Shown piece after piece: positions 45,235-54,710 of a DNA stretch of 64,000 nucleotides; position 1 is the first letter of the stretch; the number at the start of each line of letters is the position of its first letter. The notes below the pieces were generated by a model, which ran no database searches, had not been told where the DNA came from, and saw nothing but the letters and a program-made list of their open reading frames with translations. The DNA comes from Bacteroidales bacterium (lineage in GTDB: Bacteria > Bacteroidota > Bacteroidia > Bacteroidales > VadinHA17). The DNA lies in assembly GCA_029932855.1 (NCBI GenBank), contig JAOZPG010000006.1:1-64000 (forward strand), written 5' to 3'. The translations under genes and the position numbers were made by a program.

Positions 45235-45266
45235 GTTGTGTTGCTGCTTAACATTATATAGGTTTG
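45235..45266 (+). promoter_or_regulatory. putative promoter of the second PKD protein gene
   Basis: GTTG (45235-45238), a 20-base spacer, then TAGGTTTG (45259-45266), a good match to the Bacteroidota consensus. The ATG follows 13 bases after the -7 box. Confidence 0.5.
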
Positions 45267-45279
45267 TGGTTTAATTAAA

Positions 45280-46548
45280 ATGAATAAACATCTTTATATA
45301 GTTTTATTGTTGGGGTCGTTATTTTTTAGCCCCAAACAGGTAGTGGGACAAATATCTGCGCCCGGAGCCGATCTTGTAAAGGTTGCGGAATATCCCAGTG
45401 GTTTTCCGCGTGAGGATAAGATATTTATCGTGTGCAGTTCAACTGCAAATGGCGACCCTGTAACTGCCGGTCTTACAGGTACACCGCCGGCCGGATACGG
45501 CGTGGTGAATTTTGAGTGGAGTACTTACGATGATGAGGCCGGAAGTTATAATCCTCCGTTTTTCACTGAAACAGGAAACAGTTCCGTGCTAACAGGACTT
45601 GGTTCTGGAGGATACAGGCTAAGGATATTCGACGGTGCTTCTCTTGACACAATGTATTATGCATGGTTATTTATCGATATTCCATTTGTCAGCTGTGAGT
45701 TACAGGTGGACAGGTGTTCTCCGGATGCCCCTCCCTTTCTGGTGCTTCTTGGAAAAACAGCCCAGGCTTCATTTAATTACTTTGACCCTGCAGATAATTC
45801 GGCTGTTGGCCTTGAGAACGGGATTCTTTTCAAATGGGAGGTGGCTGATCCCGATACCAAGATCCCCAAGCCCACCCTTGATCTTAATCCACAGGTATTC
45901 AATCCCCCGGTCGTTGATACAAGGTTCTCTTTAACAGTTAGTGATAGCATGGGATGTACCGACATTGCCTCATTTGATTACGAGACAATTCATGTAAAGG
46001 CAGACTTTCAGCCTGAACCCTCAGAGGGCGAAGCACCTTTGGAAGTGAGCTTTTTGAATAAATCAATAAACGCAGTCAGCTATAACTGGGATTTTGGGGA
46101 TGGTAAATCTTCCTTTCTTGAAAGTCCGGAATTGCATAACTATTATGTGCCCATGCAGTATGTGGTTACATTATTTGCTACCAGCGAAAAGAATTGTACA
46201 GACAGTGTTACATACAGGTATATAACAGTAGAGCCCTCAAAACTTGATATCCCGAACGTTTTTACTCCCAACGAAGACGGTTATAACGACATGTTCGTTG
46301 TTAGTGCAAAATCATTAAGGTATTTGAGGGTAAAGGTAATGTCGCGTAACGGAAGAAAAATATATGAATTCGAGGGGAACAGTAAGGAAATAAAAGAATG
46401 GGAAGGCTGGGATGGCAGAATTGCAGGCAAACAAATGGCAAGTCCCGGTATATACTACTATATTGTGGAAGCCCTCGGCTGGGATGATGTTGAATACAAA
46501 CCCAGGATATATCGTGGCAGCCTGCATCTTATAAGAGAAAAAAGATAA
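45280..46548 (+). CDS. secreted PKD protein with gliding-motility C-terminal domain
   Basis: 422 residues. Signal peptide at 1-24, a ~220-residue N-terminal region of beta-rich, cysteine-containing sequence, a PKD domain (VSYNWDFGDGKSS at about 265-280), and the CHU_C type C-terminal domain (FTPNEDGYNDMF at about 327 to the end at LHLIREKR). It is a type IX secretion cargo with a type B sorting signal. It shares its C-terminus with the short PKD protein at 20 kb but is longer. Probable surface adhesin or structural protein. Confidence 0.85.
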   Translation: MNKHLYIVLLLGSLFFSPKQVVGQISAPGADLVKVAEYPSGFPREDKIFIVCSSTANGDPVTAGLTGTPPAGYGVVNFEWSTYDDEAGSYNPPFFTETGNSSVLTGLGSGGYRLRIFDGASLDTMYYAWLFIDIPFVSCELQVDRCSPDAPPFLVLLGKTAQASFNYFDPADNSAVGLENGILFKWEVADPDTKIPKPTLDLNPQVFNPPVVDTRFSLTVSDSMGCTDIASFDYETIHVKADFQPEPSEGEAPLEVSFLNKSINAVSYNWDFGDGKSSFLESPELHNYYVPMQYVVTLFATSEKNCTDSVTYRYITVEPSKLDIPNVFTPNEDGYNDMFVVSAKSLRYLRVKVMSRNGRKIYEFEGNSKEIKEWEGWDGRIAGKQMASPGIYYYIVEALGWDDVEYKPRIYRGSLHLIREKR

Positions 46549-46616
46549 TAATACCTGCACAAAAATAATGCCGTAGGAATGGCATTACCGGTATATCTGA
46601 AGTCAAGGGTTCATTA

Positions 46617-47132
46617 TCAGGAGCCAGACATATCGCTGTATGAAGAATCTATAAATTCAGCATTTTCCAGGCCCAGCATTTTTATATAGTGATCACACTG
46701 GGCTTTAAGTTTTTCTTCGTCTGCCTTTCCCGAACTGTCTATTACTTCTATTTCAACAAATGAACCCAGATTTATTATAGTATCTATATGAAACTTAATA
46801 CTATCGATATAGAATATTTTCCTGGTCTTTTCCACGATATTTTTTATTCCTATGCTTTTGCTTAGTATTTCTTTAAGTTCCCTGACATCTTCGCCGGTTT
46901 TAAATAATGTAACCTCAGACCTCTTTTGGCCTTTTACTTCATTTCTCTCATAGTGGATAAGTGCATTTTCTATTTTCCCCTCTCTTAGCTTTAGCTTTCC
47001 TTCCCCTGAATTAAAATATGTATCAATCTGGTGGTCTTCACCTTTAAACCAGGCATCCTGTTTTATTAATATTGATTCAATTTTTTCAGGATGTATGCAT
47101 TTTACCTTAACTTCAAAATTTACAGCATTCAT
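46617..47132 (-). CDS. CYTH-domain protein (class IV adenylate cyclase-like)
   Basis: 171 residues. The N-terminal signature FEVKVKC is a variant of ExExK (EVKVK), followed by DTYFN, KLKLREG and HYERNE, all characteristic of the CYTH triphosphate-binding tunnel. The C-terminal LGSFVEIEVI completes the set of acidic metal ligands. Members are class IV adenylate cyclases or thiamine triphosphatases; the activity cannot be decided from sequence. It is read toward the PKD protein gene and is divergent from the methyltransferase gene. Confidence 0.8.
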   Translation of the reverse strand: MNAVNFEVKVKCIHPEKIESILIKQDAWFKGEDHQIDTYFNSGEGKLKLREGKIENALIHYERNEVKGQKRSEVTLFKTGEDVRELKEILSKSIGIKNIVEKTRKIFYIDSIKFHIDTIINLGSFVEIEVIDSSGKADEEKLKAQCDHYIKMLGLENAEFIDSSYSDMSGS

Positions 47133-47171
47133 GTATTGTTTTTTAGTATTAATTTGAAAGCAGGGCGGAAA

Positions 47172-47261
47172 GTTATAATTTTATGTGGAAGATTATGTGG
47201 AAGATGTTATAATTTTAAGTAGAAGATTAAATAGAAGATGTTATAATTATAAGTGGAAGAT
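47172..47261 (+). repeat. 34-bp tandem repeat, 2.6 copies
   Basis: Units at 47172-47205 and 47206-47239 and a partial third at 47240-47261, each starting GTTATAATT and containing GTGGAAGAT or TAGAAGAT. It lies in the divergent intergenic region between the CYTH and methyltransferase genes. Confidence 0.85.
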
Positions 47262-47308
47262 CTGGTAATGGAAAGCGTTTTATCATTAATTAGTAAGAAA
47301 AGGTAAAT

Positions 47309-47968
47309 ATGAAAAAGACAAAACTTGTTAAAACTTTAGTAGCCGGTATATTAACAGTAATGATAATGAGTCTTCCTGCTGCCTCACAGCAGGACGAAAG
47401 TCCTTATTCCGGGATATATGATATCGAAGTCTTACCAATGCTGCAGTTCCTGCCCCGGGTCTATGGAGGAATGAATATTACTGCTGCCGACGGGAGGGTA
47501 CTGTATGACCTTATCGTAGAGAATGGCTATAAAAGAGGTCTTGAGATAGGTACCTCAAACGGTTATTCCGGATTATGGATGGGCCTTGCATTTAAGAAGA
47601 CAGGTGGAGAGCTTATTACTCTTGAGATAGAAAGAATGCGTGCTGAGGAAGCAAAGCGAAATTTCAAAAAAGCAGGACTTGAGAAAGTGATTGATGCCCG
47701 TATATGTGATGCTTTTAAAGAGATCCCTGAGATAGAGGGGGAATTTGATTTTGTATTTATTGATGCCTGGAAGGCCGATTATTTCCGTTTCCTTAAACTT
47801 GTAAGGCTCAGGATGAAGCCGGGAGGGGTTATCACAGCCCATAATGTACTGAATGCCGGAAGGGATATGCAGGATTTCCTGGATGCCATTAAGAATGATG
47901 AAGGATTAAAAACAATTATTGTAAGAAGCAGTACCGGCGGAATATCTATCAGTATGGTGCTAAAATAA
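47309..47968 (+). CDS. class I SAM-dependent O-methyltransferase with signal peptide
   Basis: 219 residues. The Rossmann fold SAM motif is GLEIGTSNGYSG (77-88), followed by LITLEIE and FDFVFIDAWKADYF, as in the class I O-methyltransferase (caffeoyl-CoA type) family, and GGVITAHNVL further on. The first ~27 residues form a clear signal peptide (KKTKLVKT, then a hydrophobic run, ending PAASQ), which is strange for a SAM enzyme because SAM is made in the cytosol. Either it acts in the cytosol with an uncleaved membrane anchor or it uses another cofactor. Function unknown. Confidence 0.8.
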   Translation: MKKTKLVKTLVAGILTVMIMSLPAASQQDESPYSGIYDIEVLPMLQFLPRVYGGMNITAADGRVLYDLIVENGYKRGLEIGTSNGYSGLWMGLAFKKTGGELITLEIERMRAEEAKRNFKKAGLEKVIDARICDAFKEIPEIEGEFDFVFIDAWKADYFRFLKLVRLRMKPGGVITAHNVLNAGRDMQDFLDAIKNDEGLKTIIVRSSTGGISISMVLK

Positions 47969-48044
47969 AAACTTCTGAATGAAAAAGCCGGATATTATTC
48001 CGGGAACCAGCCCCGGATAATTCTTGCTTGCCGACATACTAACT

Positions 48045-48079
48045 AAAAAGGCCGACCATTGTTCCGGGTCAGCCTTTTT
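48045..48079. terminator. bidirectional terminator between methyltransferase and EF-G2 genes
   Basis: Stem AAAAAGGCCGACC/GGGTCAGCCTTTTT (one mismatch) with an 8-base loop. The A run and T run suit both convergent genes. Confidence 0.75.
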
Positions 48080-48101
48080 AGTATGTTTGAATATATCAGT
48101 A

Positions 48102-50258
48102 CTATTCTTCTTCCTGTTCGGCTTCGTAAGCTTTAAGCAGTTCCTCCTGCAGGTCACCCGGTACCTGTGTATATTCAGAGAATCTCATGCTATACATGGC
48201 GCGGCCGTTGGTAAGTGAACTAAGTGCTGTAGAATACTTGTTCATCTCAGCAAGGGGTACTTTGGCAGAGATTTTCTCAAATCCTTTCTCAGAACTCATT
48301 CCCAGTACTATGCCGCGGCGGCCCTGCAGATCACTCATAACATCGCCCATCCTGTCGGAAGGAACAAGTATCTCAACCTCGTAAACAGGTTCCATGATCT
48401 TTGGTCCCGCAGCCTTAAAAGCCATACTAAATGCATTTCTTCCGGCAAGTTTAAAGGATATCTCGTTTGAATCAACAGGGTGCATCTTACCATCATAAAC
48501 AGAAACCCTGATGTCTCTTGCATATGAGCCTGTAAGCGGGCCTTCCTCCATTTTTTCCATAATACCTTTAAGTATGGCAGGCAGGAAGCGTGCATCAATA
48601 GACCCACCCACAATACAGTTATAGAATACCAGCTTGCCTCCCCAGGGCAGGTCGTGAACATCTTTATTTCTTACATTTATCTTCAGCTCTTTTCCGTTTA
48701 CTTTATATGATGTTGGATCTGGAGCATCTTCTTTATAAGGTTCAATAACAAGGTGTACTTCTCCAAACTGACCGGCACCACCCGATTGTTTCTTATGCCT
48801 GTAATCTGCCTGTGCTATCCTGGTGATTGTTTCACGGTAAGGTATCCTGGGGGGAAGAAACTCTGTCTCTACCTTATACTCATTATCGAGATGCCATTTA
48901 AGAATATTCAGGTGATATTCACCCTGTCCGTGTATAATAATTTGCTTTAATTCCTTTGAGTATTCAATAATGATAGTAGGATCTTCTTCATGCATTCTTG
49001 TAAGTGCTTCTCCAAGTTTTTCCTCTTCACCTTCGCTCAGGGGCTTAATGGCAGTCCTGAACTTGGGTTCAGGGAAGCTGATAGCACTGAATGACCAATC
49101 CTGTCCCGCTGCATTAAGTGTATGATTGGTCTTTGTACTCTTCAGTTTAACTGCTGCTCCTATATCACCGGCCATCATAGTTGGTACTTTTTCTCTTTTC
49201 TTTCCGGCAGAAACATATATCTGGGTAATTCTTTCCTTATTTGAAGTAGATGTATTAATAAGATCATTTCCTTCTGAAACTTTCCCCGACATTACTTTAA
49301 AATAATTTACTTCACCGATATGTTCTTCAAGTGCTGCCTTGAACATAAATATGGAAGCCGGTCCCGATGCATCACATTTTATCTCTTCTTCTTTGCTGTT
49401 TACAGCAGCAGGCATATCATTTGGTGCCGGTGCGGCATTTACTATAAATTCCATTATCCTTGCCACACCCATATCATTTTTGGCAGATGCACAGAACACA
49501 GGGAATATTCCGCGTTGAATAAGTCCCAGCTTAATACCTTTCCTCATCTCATCTTCTGTGAGAGACTCGTTCTCAAAGAAAAGTTCCATTAATCCGTCAT
49601 CGTTTTCAGCAGCTTTTTCAACAAGCTCATTATGAAGCTCATTGGCTTTGTCTTTCAGATCGGCAGGGATATCAAGAATTTCAGCTGCGCCTCCGCCGGC
49701 TCCATACTTATACATCTTCATGGTCAGTACGTCAATCACAGAGTTAAAGCCGGTACCTTCATTTACCGGGAACTGAACAAGTACTATATTGCTCCCGAAA
49801 CTTTCCCTCATCATTTCAATAGCCTTGTCGAAATTGGCTTTTTCAGTGTCAAGACCGTTTACTACAAATATAAGTGCATTTCCGGCTGCTTCAGAGTGAC
49901 GGAATTGTATTTCTGTCCCAACCTCAACACCGTTATTTGCACTAAGCATCATTATGCCTGTATCAGCAATATGCAATGAAGAAATAACACCACCAACAAA
50001 ATCATCAAGACCAGGTGTGTCAAGGATATTTATTTTCCGGTCTTTAAATTCTGTGTAAAGGACCGTTGAATAAAGAGAGTTTTCGTTTTCCTGTTCAATC
50101 TGGCGATAATCTGATGCTGTATTTTTCGCATCCACTGTTCCTCTGCGGTCAATAATGCCTCCATTCAGGAGCATGCTTTCGGCAAATGTGGTTTTTCCTG
50201 ATCCTGAGTTTCCCAGGAGGGCGATATTCCTTATCTGATCGGTCTCGTATGTCTTCAT
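48102..50258 (-). CDS. EF-G paralogue (EF-G2 type), probably GTPase-impaired
   Basis: 718 residues with the full domain order of EF-G. The P-loop is intact (GNSGSGKT, 16-23), but other G motifs are changed: switch II reads DTPGLDDF (80-87) where EF-G has DTPGHVDF, so the catalytic histidine is Leu84; the switch I RGITI motif is absent; NKxD reads NGLD (134-137). Domains IV-V look complete (KKQSGGAGQFGEV, KFRTAIKPLSEGEEEKLGEAL). I recall, without checking, that Bacteroides thetaiotaomicron has an EF-G2 that translocates without GTP hydrolysis and supports growth in carbon starvation; this gene is a candidate ortholog. It is divergent from the rpsL operon. Confidence 0.85.
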   Translation of the reverse strand: MKTYETDQIRNIALLGNSGSGKTTFAESMLLNGGIIDRRGTVDAKNTASDYRQIEQENENSLYSTVLYTEFKDRKINILDTPGLDDFVGGVISSLHIADTGIMMLSANNGVEVGTEIQFRHSEAAGNALIFVVNGLDTEKANFDKAIEMMRESFGSNIVLVQFPVNEGTGFNSVIDVLTMKMYKYGAGGGAAEILDIPADLKDKANELHNELVEKAAENDDGLMELFFENESLTEDEMRKGIKLGLIQRGIFPVFCASAKNDMGVARIMEFIVNAAPAPNDMPAAVNSKEEEIKCDASGPASIFMFKAALEEHIGEVNYFKVMSGKVSEGNDLINTSTSNKERITQIYVSAGKKREKVPTMMAGDIGAAVKLKSTKTNHTLNAAGQDWSFSAISFPEPKFRTAIKPLSEGEEEKLGEALTRMHEEDPTIIIEYSKELKQIIIHGQGEYHLNILKWHLDNEYKVETEFLPPRIPYRETITRIAQADYRHKKQSGGAGQFGEVHLVIEPYKEDAPDPTSYKVNGKELKINVRNKDVHDLPWGGKLVFYNCIVGGSIDARFLPAILKGIMEKMEEGPLTGSYARDIRVSVYDGKMHPVDSNEISFKLAGRNAFSMAFKAAGPKIMEPVYEVEILVPSDRMGDVMSDLQGRRGIVLGMSSEKGFEKISAKVPLAEMNKYSTALSSLTNGRAMYSMRFSEYTQVPGDLQEELLKAYEAEQEEE

Positions 50259-50632
50259 TAGGTTATGATATAGTGATTAGACAATTATACAAATTCTAAG
50301 CTATTAGAAAGAGCCCCAAAAGTAATAATTTTTTGAATATATCTAAAAGAAAATGCTAAGTTGGGAAAATCAGCTTTCCTGTCGGGGAAAGATTATAAGG
50401 CCTGACTTAATAGCAGGGAATAGCATAGATTTTGATACAGCCGTCTTTCCTGTAATGATGAATATCATGTTAATGCTAATAATGAAAGAGAGTATTTATA
50501 CCATATTATATATAGGATAAATTACTTATCAATATTGCAGAAAAAAATTAATAGTTGGTGTATAGATTTTTAAAAAAAAATAATACCTTTGCAACCCAAT
50601 TTGGGATTTTTATATTATTAAATATTGTCTAT
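50259..50632. other. 374-bp divergent region between EF-G2 and str operon
   Basis: This should hold the promoters for both directions. The only recognisable element is the -7 box for rpsL at 50584-50591. I see no RNA gene and no clear operator. The reading frame extends upstream of rpsL but not with conserved protein sequence. Confidence 0.55.
50584..50591 (+). promoter_or_regulatory. putative -7 box of the str operon
   Basis: TACCTTTG matches TAnnTTTG and lies 41 bases before the rpsL ATG. It lies inside the upstream extension of the rpsL reading frame, so translation from that extension is unlikely. A clear TTTG -33 is not seen. Confidence 0.5.
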
Positions 50633-51007
50633 ATGCCTACAATACAGCAGTTAGTAAGAAAAGGACGCAAGAAAATTGTAGAAAAAAGCAAGGCTCCGGC
50701 TCTTGATTCATGCCCGCAAAGAAGAGGTGTTTGTGTTCGTGTTTATACAACAACACCAAAAAAACCTAACTCGGCAATGAGAAAAGTGGCAAGGGTGCGT
50801 CTTACAAACGGGAAAGAAGTTAATGCTTATATCCCCGGTGAGGGACATAATTTGCAGGAACACTCAATAGTGATGATTCGTGGTGGCAGGGTTAAAGATT
50901 TGCCTGGTGTAAGGTACCATCTTATAAGGGGTGCTCTCGACACTGAAGGTGTTGACGGAAGAACCCAGAGAAGGTCGAAATATGGTACTAAAAAGCCTAA
51001 GAAATAA
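50633..51007 (+). CDS. rpsL: 30S ribosomal protein S12
   Basis: 124 residues starting [12 protein letters not shown]. The frame is open 26 codons further upstream, but the family start is at this ATG. The decoding-centre lysines K43 (TPKKPNS) and K88 (GRVKDLPG) are both wild type, which are the usual streptomycin-sensitive residues. First gene of the str operon; rpsG follows after 30 bases. Confidence 0.97.
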   Translation: MPTIQQLVRKGRKKIVEKSKAPALDSCPQRRGVCVRVYTTTPKKPNSAMRKVARVRLTNGKEVNAYIPGEGHNLQEHSIVMIRGGRVKDLPGVRYHLIRGALDTEGVDGRTQRRSKYGTKKPKK

Positions 51008-51037
51008 TATTGATAAAATTCAAGAATATTTAAAGAT

Positions 51038-51514
51038 ATGAGAAAGACTACGCCCAAAATCAGGAGGCTGCTCCCTGACCCGAAATATAAAGATACACTG
51101 GTTACAAGGTTTGTTAACAACCTTATGATGGGAGGGAAGAAAAGTCAGTCATTGACAATTTTCTATGGTGCTATGGAAATAGTTGAAGAGAAAATGAAAA
51201 GTGAAGATAAGTCGGCCCTGGAGATTTGGAAAAAGGCTTTAGAGAATATTACACCTGCAGTGGAAGTAAAGAGCCGCCGTGTTGGTGGAGCTACTTTTCA
51301 GGTTCCTATGGAAGTAAGGCCGGACAGGAAGGTCTCTATAAGTATGAAGAACATGATTCTTTATTCAAGAAAAAGGGCCGGAAAAAGCATGAGTGAAAAG
51401 CTTGCTGCAGAAATTATGGCTGCCTATAAAGAAGAAGGTGGTGCATTTAAGAAAAAGGAGGAGACACACAGAATGGCAGAAGCTAATAAGGCTTTTGCAC
51501 ATTTCAGGTTTTAA
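51038..51514 (+). CDS. rpsG: 30S ribosomal protein S7
   Basis: 158 residues, family length, beginning [17 protein letters not shown]. The conserved [12 protein letters not shown] and [18 protein letters not shown] segments are present. It nucleates assembly of the 30S head and binds mRNA near the exit side. fusA follows after 3 bases. Confidence 0.97.
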   Translation: MRKTTPKIRRLLPDPKYKDTLVTRFVNNLMMGGKKSQSLTIFYGAMEIVEEKMKSEDKSALEIWKKALENITPAVEVKSRRVGGATFQVPMEVRPDRKVSISMKNMILYSRKRAGKSMSEKLAAEIMAAYKEEGGAFKKKEETHRMAEANKAFAHFRF

Positions 51515-51517
51515 TAA

Positions 51518-53626
51518 ATGAGCGGAAACTTAAAATATACCAGGAATATTGGGATCATGGCCCATATTGATGCCGGTAAGACAACGGTAACCGAAAGGAT
51601 ACTGTATTATACCGGTCGTACTCACCGTATTGGTGAGGTTCATGATGGTGCTGCCCAGATGGACTGGATGGTGCAGGAGCAGGAGAGAGGGATAACAATT
51701 ACTTCGGCCGCAACAACTACTTACTGGAAATACAATGATGAGGATTATAAAATAAATATTATAGATACCCCGGGTCACGTTGACTTCACTGTTGAAGTTG
51801 AAAGGTCACTCAGGGTACTTGACGGAACCGTTGCCTTGTTTTGTGCTGTCGGAGGTGTTGAGCCGCAGTCTGAAACTGTTTGGAGGCAGGCTAATAAATA
51901 TGGCGTTCCCAGGATAGCCTTTATAAATAAGATGGACAGGACAGGTGCTGATTTCTTTTCAGTTGTTTCACAGATAAGGGAAAAGCTTGGTGCCAATCCC
52001 ATACCTGTTCAGATACCCATTGGCTCAGAAGAAAATTTCAAGGGCGTGATTGACCTTATGTACAATCAGGCCGTTGTTTGGAGAGAGGATGAGAATATGG
52101 GAACGGTTTATGATATGGTGGAGATACCCGAAGAACTTAAGGCTGAAGCTGCCGAGTGGAGAGAGAAACTTATTGAAGCTGTTGCAGAGACAGATGATTC
52201 ATTGATGGAGCGGTATTTTGAAGATCCCGATTCCATTACTCCGGAAGAGATGATAGAGGTTATACGTAAGTCAACCCTCGATATGTCTATTGTACCTGTA
52301 ATGTGTGGGTCTGCATTTAAAAACAAAGGTGTACAGAGGCTGCTTGATGCAACTGTTGCCTTCCTGCCGAGCCCGCTTGATGTTGGAGAGGTTAATGGAG
52401 TGAACCCTATGCATGGTGATGCTCCTGTCAGCAGGGAACCGGATGCAAATGAACCACTTGCCGCACTGGCATTTAAGATAGCTACCGATCCTTTTGTGGG
52501 AAGGTTGGTGTTTTTAAGAGTTTATTCAGGTGTACTTGAAGCGGGGGCTTCTATACTAAATGCAAGGACTGGTAAAAAAGGGCGTATAAACCGCCTCTAC
52601 CAGATGCATGCAAATAAGCAAAATCCCAAAGAAAGAATTGAAGCAGGAGATATATGTGCAGCTGTGGGATTAAAAGAGCTGAAAACAGGGGACACCATTT
52701 GTGATGCAAAGAACCCTATCTCGCTCGAGTCAATGGAATTTCCCGATCCTGTTATAGGTATTGCTATTGAGCCAAAATCACAACAGGATATAGATAAGCT
52801 TGGGCTGGCCCTCTCAAAACTTTCAGAGGAAGATCCTACATTCCAGGTTAAGACAGATGAGAATTCCGGTCAGACAATAATCAATGGAATGGGAGAGCTT
52901 CACCTTGACATACTTGTTGACAGGATAAAGAGAGAATTTAATGTTGAATGTAACCAGGGTACGCCACAGGTTGCATATAAAGAAGCTATTACCCGTACTA
53001 TTAAGCATCGCGAGGTGTTTAAGAAACAAACAGGTGGCAGGGGTAAGTTTGCTGATATAATTGTTGAGATAGGACCGGCCGATGATGGTATTACAGGTCT
53101 GCAGTTTATAGACCAGGTGAAAGGCGGGAATGTTCCAAGGGAATTTATACCTGCAGTGGAAAAAGGTTTCACACAGGCTATGAACAATGGTCCCCTTGCA
53201 GGCTATCCTGTTGACAACCTTAAGGTGGTTCTGCTTGACGGATCATATCATCCTGTTGACTCAGATGCTCTTTCCTTTGAACTAGCTGCCAGGTCAGCAT
53301 TCAGGGCGGCAACTCCAAAAGCAGTGCCGGTATTGCTTGAACCAATTATGGCAGCGGAGGTGGTTACACCTGAAGAATATATGGGTGACGTGATATCGGA
53401 CTTTAATAAGCGTCGTGGACAGGTTGAGGGGATGGAATCGAAAATGGGAGCCCGTGTTATTAAGGCCAAGGTGCCTCTGGCAGAGAAGTTTGGTTATGTT
53501 ACTGTTTTAAGAACACTTACTTCAGGAAGAGCAACCTCAACTATGGAGTTTTTAGAATATGATGAAGTGCCTTCAGAGATATCAAAGAGAATAGTTGAGA
53601 AGGCAAAAGGAGGCGTGGAAGTTTAA
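51518..53626 (+). CDS. fusA: elongation factor G
   Basis: 702 residues. Canonical G motifs: [24 protein letters not shown] with the catalytic histidine, NKMD. It drives ribosome translocation with GTP and helps ribosome recycling. It stands in contrast with the divergent paralogue at 48.1-50.3 kb, which has lost these catalytic residues. No tuf gene follows, as is usual in Bacteroidota; rpsJ comes 32 bases later. Confidence 0.97.
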   Translation: MSGNLKYTRNIGIMAHIDAGKTTVTERILYYTGRTHRIGEVHDGAAQMDWMVQEQERGITITSAATTTYWKYNDEDYKINIIDTPGHVDFTVEVERSLRVLDGTVALFCAVGGVEPQSETVWRQANKYGVPRIAFINKMDRTGADFFSVVSQIREKLGANPIPVQIPIGSEENFKGVIDLMYNQAVVWREDENMGTVYDMVEIPEELKAEAAEWREKLIEAVAETDDSLMERYFEDPDSITPEEMIEVIRKSTLDMSIVPVMCGSAFKNKGVQRLLDATVAFLPSPLDVGEVNGVNPMHGDAPVSREPDANEPLAALAFKIATDPFVGRLVFLRVYSGVLEAGASILNARTGKKGRINRLYQMHANKQNPKERIEAGDICAAVGLKELKTGDTICDAKNPISLESMEFPDPVIGIAIEPKSQQDIDKLGLALSKLSEEDPTFQVKTDENSGQTIINGMGELHLDILVDRIKREFNVECNQGTPQVAYKEAITRTIKHREVFKKQTGGRGKFADIIVEIGPADDGITGLQFIDQVKGGNVPREFIPAVEKGFTQAMNNGPLAGYPVDNLKVVLLDGSYHPVDSDALSFELAARSAFRAATPKAVPVLLEPIMAAEVVTPEEYMGDVISDFNKRRGQVEGMESKMGARVIKAKVPLAEKFGYVTVLRTLTSGRATSTMEFLEYDEVPSEISKRIVEKAKGGVEV

Positions 53627-53658
53627 TAAGATTTAAGTTTATTATAATATATAATAGA

Positions 53659-53964
53659 ATGAGCCAGAAGATCAGAATTAAATTAAAATCATACGATTAT
53701 AATCTCGTGGATAAATCTGCAGAGAAGATCGTAAAAACGGTAAAAACCACCGGTGCTGTGGTAAGCGGGCCTATACCTCTACCCACACACAAAAGGATAT
53801 TTACTGTGCTTCGTTCACCATTTGTTAATAAGAAGGCAAGAGAACAATTTATGGTTGCATCATACAAGAGATTGCTGGACATATATAGTTCCACACCAAA
53901 AACCATTGATGCCTTGATGAAGCTGGAACTGCCCAGTGGTGTGGAAGTGGAAATAAAAGTATAA
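53659..53964 (+). CDS. rpsJ: 30S ribosomal protein S10
   Basis: 101 residues; [21 protein letters not shown] is the usual start and [21 protein letters not shown] is conserved. It sits in the 30S head and also binds NusB in antitermination. The gap to rplC (128 bases) is the largest in the operon and contains a long hairpin. Confidence 0.97.
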   Translation: MSQKIRIKLKSYDYNLVDKSAEKIVKTVKTTGAVVSGPIPLPTHKRIFTVLRSPFVNKKAREQFMVASYKRLLDIYSSTPKTIDALMKLELPSGVEVEIKV

Positions 53965-53975
53965 TTACAGAAAAG

Positions 53976-54037
53976 CGCATGAAGATTATTAGTATTAATT
54001 ACTTACTAAAATAAGAATGATAATAATTTTCATAGCG
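53976..54037 (+). promoter_or_regulatory. candidate RNA leader hairpin between rpsJ and rplC
   Basis: The left arm CGCATGAAGATTATTA (53976-53991) pairs with TAATAATTTTCAT (54021-54033) and then GCG (54035-54037) after a bulged A. This makes a stem of 16 pairs with one G-T. The 29-base loop can form a smaller helix (CTTA/TAAG). It is the only long structured spacer of the S10 operon, so it is a candidate ribosomal-protein leader; which protein binds it is unknown. Confidence 0.45.
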
Positions 54038-54092
54038 GGTTACAGCAGACCATTAAAGACAGATATTATTAATTGATGAAATAGATATAGAA

Positions 54093-54710
54093 ATGCAAGG
54101 ATTAATAGGTAAAAAGGTCGGGATGACTTCCGTTTATAACGAAGAAGGGAAAAATATTCCCTGTACTGTTATAGAAGCAGGTCCTTGTGCCGTTACCCAG
54201 ATAAAGACAGTTGATCATGATGGCTACGATGCTGTTCAGCTGGGATTTGAGGAAAAAAAGGAAAAGCATACTACCAGAGCAATGGGGGGTCATTTCAAAA
54301 AAGCCGGTATTACACCAAGGAAAAAACTGGCTGAATTTACCGGTTTTGGTGATTCAGTGAAGCTTGGGGATGTATTAACAGTTGATCTGTTTAATGATGA
54401 TACATGGCTTGATGTAAGGGGGGTATCCAAAGGGAAAGGATTCCAGGGAGTTGTAAAACGTTATAATTTCCATGGTGTAGGTGATGCAACACATGGACAG
54501 CATAACCGGCTCAGGGCTCCGGGATCACTGGGTGCTTCATCATATCCTTCAAGGGTTTTTAAAGGAATGCGTATGGCTGGCCGCACCGGAGGAAAGCAGG
54601 TTATGGCTATCAGCCTTCGTGTTATAAAGCTTATTCCGGAGGAAAATTTATTATTAGTTAAAGGATCAGTTCCGGGTCCTAATGGTTCATACTTAATAAT
54701 TACCAAGTAA
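54093..54710 (+). CDS. rplC: 50S ribosomal protein L3
   Basis: 205 residues, starting [19 protein letters not shown]. The conserved central region [15 protein letters not shown] and [20 protein letters not shown] are present. One of the first proteins in 50S assembly, near the peptidyl-transferase centre. Its stop overlaps the rplD start by 1 base. Confidence 0.97.
   Translation: MQGLIGKKVGMTSVYNEEGKNIPCTVIEAGPCAVTQIKTVDHDGYDAVQLGFEEKKEKHTTRAMGGHFKKAGITPRKKLAEFTGFGDSVKLGDVLTVDLFNDDTWLDVRGVSKGKGFQGVVKRYNFHGVGDATHGQHNRLRAPGSLGASSYPSRVFKGMRMAGRTGGKQVMAISLRVIKLIPEENLLLVKGSVPGPNGSYLIITK

Noticed and set aside
47172-47261. Possible CRISPR array
   Set aside because: The units are tandem with no spacers, only 2.6 copies, and there are no cas genes.
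53627-53658. Missing tuf gene between fusA and rpsJ
   Set aside because: Bacteroidota normally encode EF-Tu elsewhere, so this is the expected layout and not a deletion.
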